64,000 nucleotides of DNA, taken from assembly GCF_016508585.1 (NCBI RefSeq), contig NZ_JADVOP010000013.1, positions 31,397 through 95,396 of the forward strand, in the 5' to 3' direction. The stretch comes from Acinetobacter baumannii. Its GTDB lineage: Bacteria > Pseudomonadota > Gammaproteobacteria > Pseudomonadales > Moraxellaceae. Positions 46,401-56,391 of this stretch are shown here, one piece after another (position 1 is the first letter of the stretch; every line of letters begins with the position of its first letter). The position numbers and the translations under genes were made by a program. The notes below the pieces were generated by a model. The model made no database searches. It worked only from the letters and a program-made list of their open reading frames with translations, and was not told where the DNA came from.

Positions 46401-47139
46401 ATTATTAAAATTTGAAGGTCGTATAGAGCAGTTAGAAATATATAATGAAATGATGAGTACGTTAGGCACAGGTGGCGATAGCCAAATTCTCTCATCCGCT
46501 TTGCTCAGTGGTGCTTCTGCAAATCTTACCTTGTCCGCCCAGACTGTTTTTGTCGCTTCACACAGTCGACTTCATATTCAAGCTGTAGTTGCAAAAATCA
46601 ACGGAAAAATTTGTTTAGCTAAATTTCATCGTGCTTTATTAGAGCAGGATGAATTTGTGGTTTGTGTTGCAAGGCATATTGAAGACAATATTTATGAGGT
46701 GTATGCAATGCTGAGTCCTAAAACAGGACTGTTACATATGCAAGTAGGCATGGGGGCTTCAAAAACTACATATACTGCCTCCGCATTAAAAGGGGCAAGG
46801 CTTATTTTTATTGGAACTGTGATTCTTTCAATATTCGTTTTTATATACATAGGTGATTACAGTTTATATTTCATTTTATCATGGATAGGTATCCTCATTG
46901 TTTACTACTTTTTGTGCATATACGCTATGAAAGGAGTAATACGATCTTTATTACATTTATCTGAAAAGTCAGAAGAGATATTTGAATCATACGGTTTTTT
47001 AAACCCCAAAGAGGTTTTTTTATTGCCAAGCAGACACATCAGTGAAGAATATAAAGTTTTATTAGATGCTGTATTTGATTATAGGAAAATCATTCAGGAT
47101 GATCCATATCCAGAAAGCTATATAGAAAAGCAAAAATGA
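46393..47139 (+). CDS. Divergent paralogue of the immunity family, copy 3
   Basis: The protein has 248 residues and the same plan: N-terminal domain, two hydrophobic segments (about 135-155 and 160-180) and a tail ending in DDPYPESYIEKQK. Sequence identity to the other three is low. Aligned marks are LEIYNEMMSTLG, AKINGKICLAKFHRA, AMLSPKTGLLHMQVGMG and VFDYRKIIQDDPYPESY. It sits between two near-identical copies, so it was either the older resident gene or arrived in a recombination. It overlaps copy 4 by 4 nt. Confidence 0.65.
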   Translation: MNRLLKFEGRIEQLEIYNEMMSTLGTGGDSQILSSALLSGASANLTLSAQTVFVASHSRLHIQAVVAKINGKICLAKFHRALLEQDEFVVCVARHIEDNIYEVYAMLSPKTGLLHMQVGMGASKTTYTASALKGARLIFIGTVILSIFVFIYIGDYSLYFILSWIGILIVYYFLCIYAMKGVIRSLLHLSEKSEEIFESYGFLNPKEVFLLPSRHISEEYKVLLDAVFDYRKIIQDDPYPESYIEKQK

Positions 47140-47894
47140 CCAAAATGTTAGTAATAGAAGGTGTTATAAAGAATCTTAAAATTGAAGATTCAAAAATACA
47201 TCCACTTAAAAATTTAGATAAAGATGCATTAGGTGCATCAATGTTAGGGACATTGACTGCAAGTAGTTTATTGGCAACAAATGCTCCCATTATGCTGATG
47301 GCTGCACAAGGTGAGGTTGCAAAAACATTTACTGCTGAAATAAATGGTTATCCAATTATAGGGCAATTTACCACCGTAAAATTTAAGGAAGATACGCCTT
47401 TAGTAGCTGTAATCAGTATAGAAAAAGAAAAAGGAAGACATTTAGTTTATTCAATATTAGATCCTCAATCTGGTTTACTCTATATGATGTATGAAATGGG
47501 GCGTTCCATGAAGAAAGGGGTATTAGCAATATTTAAACAGTCATTTTACTTTACAACCATAGCCTATTTTTTCTTATTATTATTTTTTATTATTGCGGAT
47601 TATTTTTCAGAGGAAAAAATAGATTTCACAAGTCTAGAAAACTTGTCATATTTTTGTTTCTTTTATATATCCTTTTTTATTTTTATTCTAGTTACAATGT
47701 TCCTAGCTTTTTTTAAAATACATAAGGTTACAGGTAAATTATCAGAGCAAGTTTTTGAAAAATTGAAATTTGAAAAAGTAAAGCAACAAGATTTTTATCA
47801 TGATTTTGATGTTGAAGATGGTGTCCATTTAAGTGTAATGGAATATCGAAAAAGCTTAATAGGAAAAGACCCTTATCCAGAGGATTATTTTTAA
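47136..47894 (+). CDS. Putative membrane immunity protein, tandem copy 4
   Basis: The protein has 252 residues. The N-terminal domain is again nearly identical to copies 1 and 2, the two membrane spans (about 128-150 and 168-192) are distinct, and the tail is like copy 2. Compared with copy 1, the end reads DYF-stop. The DNA continues with AAAAAGAAGAAT in another frame, matching the copy 1 codons for KKK-N, so one inserted T has trimmed the last residues. It is the last gene of the cassette. Confidence 0.68.
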   Translation: MTKMLVIEGVIKNLKIEDSKIHPLKNLDKDALGASMLGTLTASSLLATNAPIMLMAAQGEVAKTFTAEINGYPIIGQFTTVKFKEDTPLVAVISIEKEKGRHLVYSILDPQSGLLYMMYEMGRSMKKGVLAIFKQSFYFTTIAYFFLLLFFIIADYFSEEKIDFTSLENLSYFCFFYISFFIFILVTMFLAFFKIHKVTGKLSEQVFEKLKFEKVKQQDFYHDFDVEDGVHLSVMEYRKSLIGKDPYPEDYF

Positions 47895-48031
47895 AAAGAA
47901 GAATGATCTAAACTACGAATAATCAAATACTGGAAATATGTTTATATATTTTACCAGATGATTTTAATCTAACTTAGATGCCTATTTTCAAAAACAGTCA
48001 AAAATTTAATTTCTTTACTTCTAATGCCCAC

Positions 48032-48856
48032 CTAAACCACTTGCCTCAAGTCGCGAGCTGTTTCCTGTAACAACGGCAAAATATGCGTAATTAAATAATC
48101 TTGAGTCGTGCGGATCGTTGGAGACACAATATTCAAAGCTGCAACGACATCGGCATTGGCATCATAGATCGGTACGGCAACAGCGTGCACGCCTAACTCA
48201 TGTTCTTCACACGAGTAGCACCAATCTTGCGCTTTAATCTCATGCAACAAAGCTAAAAATGCTTCACTGTCTGTATGGGTATATTTCGTCAAACGTTTTA
48301 AAGGATATTTTTCTAACCACTCTTTCTGCTCATCTATATTTAGATGTGCCAATAAAATTTTACCTGCGGATGTGGCATGAGCGGGGAGTCGGTTTCCCAA
48401 ATGCAAACCATACGGATTAACACGGTCAGTTTGTTGATGCGCTGCGCTGCGTGCAATGGTAATCGCTTCATAACCATCCAGTACCATCACTGAATAAATC
48501 AGTGATGTTTGATTGGTGAGTAAGTTTAATAAAGGCTGACAAATTTTAGGGAGTGGAGAGCCATCCAGATACGCACCTGAGAACTTTAAAATTTTAGGGG
48601 TTAAATAATAATAATGACCATCAAAGTCCAAATACCCCAAGTATTCCAAAGTCAGTAAATGACGACGTGCCGCAGCACGGGTCATGCCTGTTTTCTCTGC
48701 GGCTGTACTCATATTTAAACGATGACGTTCAGGACCGAAGCAATCTAAAATCGCCAAGCCTTTGGCAATACCTGCGATAAAGTCTTCATGTCGAATCACT
48801 TTCTTGTTTTCACGATGATGAATCAAGCGACGATTTTTATTTTGATCATTTTCCAT
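48032..48856 (-). CDS. pcaU: IclR-family regulator PcaU
   Basis: A 274-residue IclR-type regulator. The N-terminal winged HTH spans about 20-85 (GIAKGLAILDCFGPERHRLNMSTAAEKTGMTRAAARRHL, only in part), and the C-terminal effector domain contains LPAHATSAGKILLA and GVHAVAVPIYDANADVVAALN. In Acinetobacter PcaU activates the divergent pca-qui operon in response to protocatechuate and represses its own gene. Here it diverges from pcaI with 248 bp between start codons and a matching operator. PobR is a close relative, but the position beside pcaI decides for PcaU. Confidence 0.92.
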   Translation of the reverse strand: MENDQNKNRRLIHHRENKKVIRHEDFIAGIAKGLAILDCFGPERHRLNMSTAAEKTGMTRAAARRHLLTLEYLGYLDFDGHYYYLTPKILKFSGAYLDGSPLPKICQPLLNLLTNQTSLIYSVMVLDGYEAITIARSAAHQQTDRVNPYGLHLGNRLPAHATSAGKILLAHLNIDEQKEWLEKYPLKRLTKYTHTDSEAFLALLHEIKAQDWCYSCEEHELGVHAVAVPIYDANADVVAALNIVSPTIRTTQDYLITHILPLLQETARDLRQVV

Positions 48857-48929
48857 AATTTAGATCATTCCTACAAAATCCTTTGATGAATAATTATTCT
48901 AATCGAAACACGACTAATTTAGTTGGATA

Positions 48930-48966
48930 ATGTTCGATGATCGAACATTAAAAATAATAATCGCAC
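48930..48966. promoter_or_regulatory. PcaU operator with three half-sites
   Basis: ATGTTCGATGATCGAACAT at 48930-48948 is a perfect 19-bp palindrome. A third related half-site, ATCGCAC at 48960-48966, lies 20 bp (two helix turns) after the ATCGAAC half, in the same direction. Known PcaU and PobR operators also have a palindrome plus a third direct half-site, so this fits. Confidence 0.8.
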
Positions 48967-49104
48967 AAAATAGCTTTTAGACGATAGAAGTCTGGTCAGA
49001 ATTTATCAAGAATAAAGAGAAGAAATCCGAACAAAACACTCAACTTCGTTTCATCGGTTTTCAGGATGAAAAATTGAGTGCTACACAGTACAGGAAGTAG
49101 TCAG

Positions 49105-49788
49105 ATGATTGATAAGCGTGCCGGCTCATTGACAGAGGTTTTGTCACAAATCAAGGATGGTTCAAGCATTATGATTGGCGGCTTTGGAACCGCAGGACAA
49201 CCCGCAGAACTGATTGATGGATTGATTGAGCTGGGCGTCAAAGACTTGGTCATTGTCAACAACAATGCAGGCAATGGCGATTACGGTCTGGCCAAACTCC
49301 TCAAATCCGGAGCTGTACGTAAGATCATCTGTTCATTCCCTCGTCAGTCCGATTCATGGGTATTTGATGAACTCTACCATGCAGGCAAGATTGAACTGGA
49401 ACTGGTTCCTCAGGGAAACTTGGCATGCCGCATTCAAGCAGCAGGCATGGGTTTAGGGGCAGTATTCACCCCAACAGGTTTTGGTACATTGCTTGCCGAA
49501 GGAAAAGAAACCCGCCATATCGACGGCAAAGACTATGTGCTTGAGTATCCGATCAAAGCTGACTTTGCCTTGATCAAAGCTCATCAGGGCGATCGTTGGG
49601 GTAATCTGGTATATCGCAAATCTGCGCGAAACTTTGGTCCGATTATGGCGATGGCGGCAGATGTGACCATTGCACAGGTTTCTGAAATCGCAGAACTCGG
49701 TCAGCTTGACCCTGAACATATCATTACCCCAGGGATTTTTGTACAGCATGTGGTTGCTGTCAATGCGCAACAGGGAGAAGCAGCATGA
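49105..49788 (+). CDS. pcaI: 3-oxoadipate CoA-transferase subunit A
   Basis: A 228-residue alpha subunit with the CoA-binding loop GGFGTAGQP at 25-33 and the typical VIVNNNAGNGDYGLAKLL stretch. With PcaJ it moves CoA from succinyl-CoA to beta-ketoadipate. It is the first gene of the pca-qui supraoperon. The ATG at 49105 has AGGAAG upstream; the open frame reaches back to 49078 but has no ribosome binding site there. It overlaps pcaJ by 4 nt. Confidence 0.94.
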   Translation: MIDKRAGSLTEVLSQIKDGSSIMIGGFGTAGQPAELIDGLIELGVKDLVIVNNNAGNGDYGLAKLLKSGAVRKIICSFPRQSDSWVFDELYHAGKIELELVPQGNLACRIQAAGMGLGAVFTPTGFGTLLAEGKETRHIDGKDYVLEYPIKADFALIKAHQGDRWGNLVYRKSARNFGPIMAMAADVTIAQVSEIAELGQLDPEHIITPGIFVQHVVAVNAQQGEAA

Positions 49789-50441
49789 GCTATCAAAAAC
49801 TAAGCCGTGACCAAATTGCACAACGTGTTGCACAAGACATTCCCGATGGTGCTTATGTGAATTTAGGCATTGGCTTACCGACCAAAATCTCGAAATATCT
49901 CCCTTCAGACAAAGATGTATTCCTGCATTCTGAAAATGGCTTATTGGCGTTTGGTCCCCCCCCTGCCCAAGGCGAAGAAGATCCTGAACTGATCAATGCC
50001 GGCAAAGAGTTTGTCACCATGCTCACAGGCGGAAGCTTTTTCCATCACGGTGATTCTTTTGCCATGATGCGTGGTGGACACTTGGATATTGCAGTATTGG
50101 GTGCCTTCCAAATTGCTGAAAACGGTGATCTTGCCAACTGGCATACCGGCGCACCTGATGCAATCCCTGCGGTGGGTGGTGCGATGGATTTGGCTGTGGG
50201 TGCCAAGAAAGTCTTTATCACCACTGACCATGTGACCAAACAAGGCGAACCCAAGATCGTGGCTGAGCTGACCTATCCCGTGACTGGCAAAAAATGTGTT
50301 GACCGGATCTATACCGATCTGTGTGTGATTGATGTCACTTCAGAGGGTTTAAAAGTGATTGAAAAAGTCGCCGGTCTCAGCTTTGAAGAATTGCAGTCGA
50401 TGACGGGTGCTGAATTGCTTGATGCAACACAGCAGGATTAA
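49785..50441 (+). CDS. pcaJ: 3-oxoadipate CoA-transferase subunit B
   Basis: A 218-residue beta subunit, catalytic E50 in HSENGLLAFG, with NLGIGLPTKI before it. Compared with scoB in this window it has the extra FGPPPAQGEEDPE stretch, typical of beta-ketoadipate transferases. It overlaps pcaI and precedes pcaF by 12 nt. Confidence 0.94.
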   Translation: MSYQKLSRDQIAQRVAQDIPDGAYVNLGIGLPTKISKYLPSDKDVFLHSENGLLAFGPPPAQGEEDPELINAGKEFVTMLTGGSFFHHGDSFAMMRGGHLDIAVLGAFQIAENGDLANWHTGAPDAIPAVGGAMDLAVGAKKVFITTDHVTKQGEPKIVAELTYPVTGKKCVDRIYTDLCVIDVTSEGLKVIEKVAGLSFEELQSMTGAELLDATQQD

Positions 50442-50453
50442 AAGGAAACACAC

Positions 50454-51662
50454 ATGAAAAATGCTTATATCATTGATGCCATTCGCACCCCGTTTGGACG
50501 CTATGCCGGTGGACTTGCAGCTGTACGTGCTGATGATTTAGGTGCAGTGCCGATTCAAGCCCTGATGCAACGCAACCCGACTGTGGATTGGCAGCAAGTC
50601 GATGATGTGATTTATGGCTGCGCCAATCAGGCAGGCGAAGACAACCGAAATGTGGGTCGCATGTCGGCATTATTGGCAGGGCTGCCCGTTGAAGTGCCTG
50701 CAACCACCGTCAATCGTTTATGTGGTTCTTCACTGGATGCGATTGCGATGGCAGCACGGGCGATTAAAGCCAATGAAGCCGATCTGATCATTGCAGGTGG
50801 TGTGGAAAGCATGAGTCGGGCACCCTATGTGATGGGCAAGTCAGACAGTGCTTTTGGGCGCAGCCAAAAGATTGAAGACACCACCATGGGCTGGCGTTTT
50901 ATCAATCCAAAGCTTAAAGATATGTATGGTGTGGAAAGCATGCCACAAACGGCTGAAAATGTGGCTGAGCAATTCAACATCAAGCGTGCCGATCAAGATC
51001 AGTTTGCATTGAACAGCCAGCAACGTACGGCAGCCGCACAGGCACAGGGCTTTTTTAAACAGGAAATTGTTGCTGTGACCATTCCTCAGCGTAAAGGTGA
51101 TGCATTGGTGGTGGAGCAAGATGAGCATCCGCGAGCGTCAACGAGCCTGGAAGCCTTGCAAAAATTAAAAGGAGTGGTGAAGGCAGAAGGTACGGTGACC
51201 GCGGGCAACGCTTCAGGAATCAACGATGGTGCGGCAGCATTACTGATCGCATCAGATGAAGCTGTTGCAGAATACCAATTAAAACCCCGTGCCAAAATCA
51301 TTGCATCGACGACGGTAGGCATAGAACCTCGCATCATGGGTTTTGCACCTGCGCCTGCGATCAAGAAACTACTGAAACAGGCCGATCTGAGTTTAGCGCA
51401 GATGGATGTGATTGAGCTGAATGAAGCCTTTGCGGCACAGGCTTTGGCGGTGACGCGTGATTTGGGCTTGGCGGATGATGATGCACGGGTCAATCCGAAT
51501 GGAGGCGCCATTGCATTGGGTCATCCATTGGGTGCGTCAGGTGCCCGCTTGGTGACCACAGCGCTCAACCAACTTGAACAGATCCAAGGACAATATGCCT
51601 TGTGCTCAATGTGCATCGGTGTGGGTCAAGGCATCGCCATGATTATTCAACGCGTAGAGTGA
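50454..51662 (+). CDS. pcaF: 3-oxoadipyl-CoA thiolase
   Basis: A 402-residue thiolase: acyl-accepting C90 (NRLCGSSLDAI), the C-terminal acid/base C387 (SMCIGVGQG), and GHPLGASGARL with the catalytic His. It splits beta-ketoadipyl-CoA into succinyl-CoA and acetyl-CoA, the last step of the pathway. AAAGGAAA lies upstream of its ATG. Confidence 0.94.
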   Translation: MKNAYIIDAIRTPFGRYAGGLAAVRADDLGAVPIQALMQRNPTVDWQQVDDVIYGCANQAGEDNRNVGRMSALLAGLPVEVPATTVNRLCGSSLDAIAMAARAIKANEADLIIAGGVESMSRAPYVMGKSDSAFGRSQKIEDTTMGWRFINPKLKDMYGVESMPQTAENVAEQFNIKRADQDQFALNSQQRTAAAQAQGFFKQEIVAVTIPQRKGDALVVEQDEHPRASTSLEALQKLKGVVKAEGTVTAGNASGINDGAAALLIASDEAVAEYQLKPRAKIIASTTVGIEPRIMGFAPAPAIKKLLKQADLSLAQMDVIELNEAFAAQALAVTRDLGLADDDARVNPNGGAIALGHPLGASGARLVTTALNQLEQIQGQYALCSMCIGVGQGIAMIIQRVE

Positions 51663-51670
51663 GGTCTGTG

Positions 51671-53020
51671 ATGAGCCAGTTATATGCCAGCTTATTTTAT
51701 CAACCTGATGTTACTGCGATCTTTAGTGATCAAGCTTTAGTGGGGTATATGATCCAAGCCGAAGTGGCTTTGGCAAAAGCGCAGGCGCAGGTCAATGTGA
51801 TTCCAGAATCAGCGGCTACCATCATTGAACGCATTGGACGAGATGCTTTGATGCATATCGATATTGATGCGCTGGCTGTTGCTGCTGGTTTGGCTGGAAA
51901 TGTTGCGATTCCTTTTGTGAAGCAATTTACAGCCTTGGTCAATCAGCAAGATGAAGATGCCGCGCGTTATGTGCATTGGGGGGCAACCAGTCAGGATATT
52001 ATTGATACCGCAACCATTTTGCAGTGTCGTGATGCATTGCTGTTGATTGAGCAGCAATTGCAACAGACTTTTCAGGTCTGCTTAAAACAGGCACAACAAT
52101 ACCGTGACCAAGTCATGATTGGGCGTACATGGTTACAGCAGGCTTTACCGATCACGCTTGGACATAAGTTTGCCCGTTGGGCAGCTGCTTTGCAGCGCGA
52201 TCTTGAGCGTCTTAAGAGTATGCAGCAACGTGTTTTAACCGCCCAACTGGGAGGTGCTGTAGGTTCGTTGGCTTCTTTACAGGATCAAGGTTCTGTTGTA
52301 GTCGAAGATTATGCACACTTACTCAATTTAACCGCACCCACATGTACATGGCATGGTGAGCGTGATCGCATGGTTGAGATTGCCAGTGGTCTGGCATTGA
52401 TTGTCGGCAATGTCGGCAAAATGGCAAAAGATTGGTCATTGCTGATGCAGACTGAAATCGCCGAAGTTTTTGAACCGACTGCAAAAGGTCGTGGTGGCTC
52501 ATCCACGATGCCTCATAAACGTAATCCTGTTGCAGCAGCTTCAATTCTTGCAGCAGCCAATCGCGTTCCTGCTTTGATGGCAAGTGTTTACCAAAGTATG
52601 GTGCAAGAGCATGAACGTGCTTTAGGGGCTTGGCATGCTGAATGGCTGGCAATTCCTGAAATTTTTCAGTTATGCGCAGGTGCTTTAGAACGCACACAAG
52701 ATGTATTGGCACATATGCAGGTCAATGCAGTTGCCATGCAGCGCAATCTTGAGTGTACTCAGGGATTGATCATGGCAGAAGCAGTCATGATGGCTCTTGC
52801 TACAAAAATTGGACGTTTAAATGCACATCATTTGGTTGAGCAAGCATGTCAACAAGCCGTGGCTGAACAGAAACATTTAAAAACAGTGTTATCCGAGATA
52901 GCTCAAGTCAATGCCTACTTCGATGCGCAGGCATTGGATGGATTGTTTAACCCGACATCTTATTTGGGCAATATTCAGGCTCAAATTGATGCAGTACTGC
53001 AAGCCGCACAAGAGGAATAA
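51671..53020 (+). CDS. pcaB: 3-carboxy-cis,cis-muconate cycloisomerase
   Basis: A 449-residue fumarase/aspartase superfamily enzyme with the signature GSSTMPHKRNP at 276-286 and the WGATSQDIIDTA block at 103-114. It turns 3-carboxy-cis,cis-muconate into 4-carboxymuconolactone. The ATG at 51671 is 8 nt after pcaF; an apparent longer start lies inside pcaF and is rejected. Confidence 0.93.
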   Translation: MSQLYASLFYQPDVTAIFSDQALVGYMIQAEVALAKAQAQVNVIPESAATIIERIGRDALMHIDIDALAVAAGLAGNVAIPFVKQFTALVNQQDEDAARYVHWGATSQDIIDTATILQCRDALLLIEQQLQQTFQVCLKQAQQYRDQVMIGRTWLQQALPITLGHKFARWAAALQRDLERLKSMQQRVLTAQLGGAVGSLASLQDQGSVVVEDYAHLLNLTAPTCTWHGERDRMVEIASGLALIVGNVGKMAKDWSLLMQTEIAEVFEPTAKGRGGSSTMPHKRNPVAAASILAAANRVPALMASVYQSMVQEHERALGAWHAEWLAIPEIFQLCAGALERTQDVLAHMQVNAVAMQRNLECTQGLIMAEAVMMALATKIGRLNAHHLVEQACQQAVAEQKHLKTVLSEIAQVNAYFDAQALDGLFNPTSYLGNIQAQIDAVLQAAQEE

Positions 53021-53025
53021 AGATC

Positions 53026-53805
53026 ATGATGATCAATAACCGTCAAGGACACCGACTGGCAGTGCAGGTACAAGGTTTAAAAAATGCCCCAGTACTGATG
53101 TTCTCCAACTCTTTGGGTACAGATCATGGAATGTGGCAAGCACAGGTTGCTGTTTTAGCAGCGCATTATCAAATTATTACTTATGACACACGCGGTCATG
53201 GTGAGAGTGAGGTGATTGCCCAAACGACCTTGCAAAATCTAGTCGAAGATGCAGTGGATATTCTGGATGCTTTCAACATAGGTAAAGCACATTTCTGTGG
53301 CATTTCCATGGGTGGGATTACTGCGCTTGCTTTGGCGATCAATCATGCTGAACGTTTTCACAGTATTACCGTAGCAAACTCAGCCGCAAAAATTGGTACA
53401 GCTGAAGCTTGGAACAGTCGGGCGGATGGTGTTGAGCAACATGGTTTGGCTGAAATCGTGAAAACAACACATACCCGTTGGTTTAGTGAACACTTTGATT
53501 ATGCCCATGATGTATTGGCGCAAAAAACCATCCAAAGTTTAGCAATGACACCCTCACAAGGTTATGTCAATGCATGTAGAGCATTAGCAGATGCAGATGT
53601 CCGGGATCAGTTAAATCACATACAGATCCCGACATTGATTATTGCGGGGCAGTATGACCCTGTGACCACAGTTCAAGATGCAGAATTTATGCATCAAATC
53701 ATTCAAAACAGTCAGCTTGAAATCTTGGCAGCTTCCCATCTATCCAATATTGAACAGCCTCAAGTGTTCAATCAGGCACTGTCTAAGTTTATTCAAAGTA
53801 TATAA
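53026..53805 (+). CDS. pcaD: 3-oxoadipate enol-lactone hydrolase
   Basis: A 259-residue alpha/beta hydrolase. Nucleophile S94 is in the elbow GISMGG; the acid lies in AGQYDPVT and the His in ASHLSNIE near the end. It hydrolyses beta-ketoadipate enol-lactone to beta-ketoadipate. It follows pcaB by 5 nt; both ATG codons at 53026 and 53029 are possible. Confidence 0.93.
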   Translation: MMINNRQGHRLAVQVQGLKNAPVLMFSNSLGTDHGMWQAQVAVLAAHYQIITYDTRGHGESEVIAQTTLQNLVEDAVDILDAFNIGKAHFCGISMGGITALALAINHAERFHSITVANSAAKIGTAEAWNSRADGVEQHGLAEIVKTTHTRWFSEHFDYAHDVLAQKTIQSLAMTPSQGYVNACRALADADVRDQLNHIQIPTLIIAGQYDPVTTVQDAEFMHQIIQNSQLEILAASHLSNIEQPQVFNQALSKFIQSI

Positions 53806-53846
53806 CCGCAAGGGTTTGAAAGGAATTCGCCTACAAGGAGGCAACT

Positions 53847-55199
53847 ATGGCACAGGAATTTGCTGTCCCAAACAAGAGTATTGATGCGCAGGCGCTGATC
53901 AATGACGCACCTGTCAGTAAATATCAATGGATGATAGCAATCATTTGTTTTCTCATCGTATTTGTCGATGGCATTGATACTGCTGCAATGGGCTTTATTG
54001 CACCTGCTTTGGCTCAAGATTGGGGTATTGATCGCTCCCAACTCGGACCCGTGATGAGTGCGGCACTCGGTGGAATGATTATCGGCGCATTGGTTTCAGG
54101 TCCTACAGCAGATCGTTTTGGTCGCAAAATTGTCTTGACTATTTCGATGCTGATTTTTGGTGGTTTTACACTGGCATCTGCTTTTGCTCAAGACTTAAAC
54201 AGCTTGGTGGTATTGCGCTTTTTAACGGGGATTGGTCTAGGTGCGGCAATGCCAAATGCAACCACGTTGTTCTCAGAATATTGCCCACAACGCATTCGCT
54301 CATTGTTGGTGACCTGCATGTTCTGTGGTTATAACCTGGGGATGGCGATTGGTGGATTTATCAGTAGCTGGCTAATCCCAACCTTTGGTTGGCACAGTCT
54401 ATTTTTATTGGGTGGGATTTCACCATTAATTCTCATGGTGTTGGTGATTTTCTTGTTACCGGAATCTTATCGCTTCTTGATTATCAAAGGACAGGCGACA
54501 GAGAAAGTTCGCAAAATCCTCAACCACATTGCACCTGATCAGGTAAAAACTGCGCAAACATTTCATATTCCAGAAGAGCAATCTGCAGTTGCGGAAAAGA
54601 AAAATGTATTTGGCATGCTGTTTTCCAAACAATATGCCAAAGGCACCATTTTATTATGGTCCACCTATTTTATGGGCTTGGTGGTGATTTATCTGTTAAC
54701 CAGTTGGTTACCGACTTTGATGCGAGAAACGGGCGCGACCATGGAACGTGCAGCATTCATCGGCGGTTTATTCCAGTTTGGTGGTGTGATGAGTGCTTTA
54801 TTTATTGGTTGGGCAATGGATCGTTTTAATCCGAATCGCATTATTTCTGCTTTCTATTTTGTCGCAGGTCTGTTTGCAGTCGCAGTGGGGCAAAGCCTAA
54901 GCAATCCAACCTTACTGGCGCTGTTGGTGTTGTGTGCAGGGGTTGCGATCAATGGTGCGCAGTCTTCAATGCCGGCTTTAAGTGCCCGTTTCTATCCAAC
55001 CCAATGTCGTGCAACAGGTGTGGCTTGGATGACAGGTATAGGGCGATTCGGTGCTGTATTTGGTGCGTGGATCGGTGCAGTTTTATTGGGCAATGACTGG
55101 TCATTTACCGCCATTCTCAGTTTGCTCATGATTCCAGCAACCGCAGCCGCTGTAGCTATTTTTGTTAAATCTTTGGTTGCTCATACCGATGCAACCTAA
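53847..55199 (+). CDS. pcaK: Protocatechuate/4-hydroxybenzoate transporter (MFS)
   Basis: A 450-residue major facilitator of the aromatic acid:H+ symporter family with 12 membrane spans. The first span carries the conserved acidic DGIDTAAMGFIAPAL. The loop between spans 2 and 3 has GPTADRFGRK, the MFS signature. It brings protocatechuate or 4-hydroxybenzoate into the cytoplasm. AAGGAGG lies 8 nt before its ATG, the strongest ribosome binding site of the operon. Confidence 0.92.
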   Translation: MAQEFAVPNKSIDAQALINDAPVSKYQWMIAIICFLIVFVDGIDTAAMGFIAPALAQDWGIDRSQLGPVMSAALGGMIIGALVSGPTADRFGRKIVLTISMLIFGGFTLASAFAQDLNSLVVLRFLTGIGLGAAMPNATTLFSEYCPQRIRSLLVTCMFCGYNLGMAIGGFISSWLIPTFGWHSLFLLGGISPLILMVLVIFLLPESYRFLIIKGQATEKVRKILNHIAPDQVKTAQTFHIPEEQSAVAEKKNVFGMLFSKQYAKGTILLWSTYFMGLVVIYLLTSWLPTLMRETGATMERAAFIGGLFQFGGVMSALFIGWAMDRFNPNRIISAFYFVAGLFAVAVGQSLSNPTLLALLVLCAGVAINGAQSSMPALSARFYPTQCRATGVAWMTGIGRFGAVFGAWIGAVLLGNDWSFTAILSLLMIPATAAAVAIFVKSLVAHTDAT

Positions 55200-55230
55200 T
55201 GCTCATTTTTCTGGATGAGGAATAACGTCA

Positions 55231-56380
<1,150 letters not shown>

Positions 56381-56391
56381 GGGTGAATACG

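Larger units (their letters stand above)
44861..47890 (+). repeat. Tandem duplicated blocks within the immunity array
   Basis: Near-identical DNA blocks of about 355 bp begin at 44861, 45636 and 47151 and end near 45216, 45993 and 47507. A second shared block of about 120 bp, coding for the tail, lies at 46256-46377 and 47769-47890 and, less exactly, at the end of copy 1. Between the blocks the DNA is unrelated or strongly diverged. The divergent copy 3 does not share DNA-level identity. Confidence 0.8.

Noticed and set aside
44861..47890. CRISPR-like array
   Set aside because: The repeated blocks are 120-355 bp long and protein-coding; there are no short regularly spaced repeats anywhere in the window.
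38601..47894. Complete T6SS locus
   Set aside because: No Tss structural genes (sheath, baseplate, membrane complex or ClpV) are present; only the vgrG cassette is.
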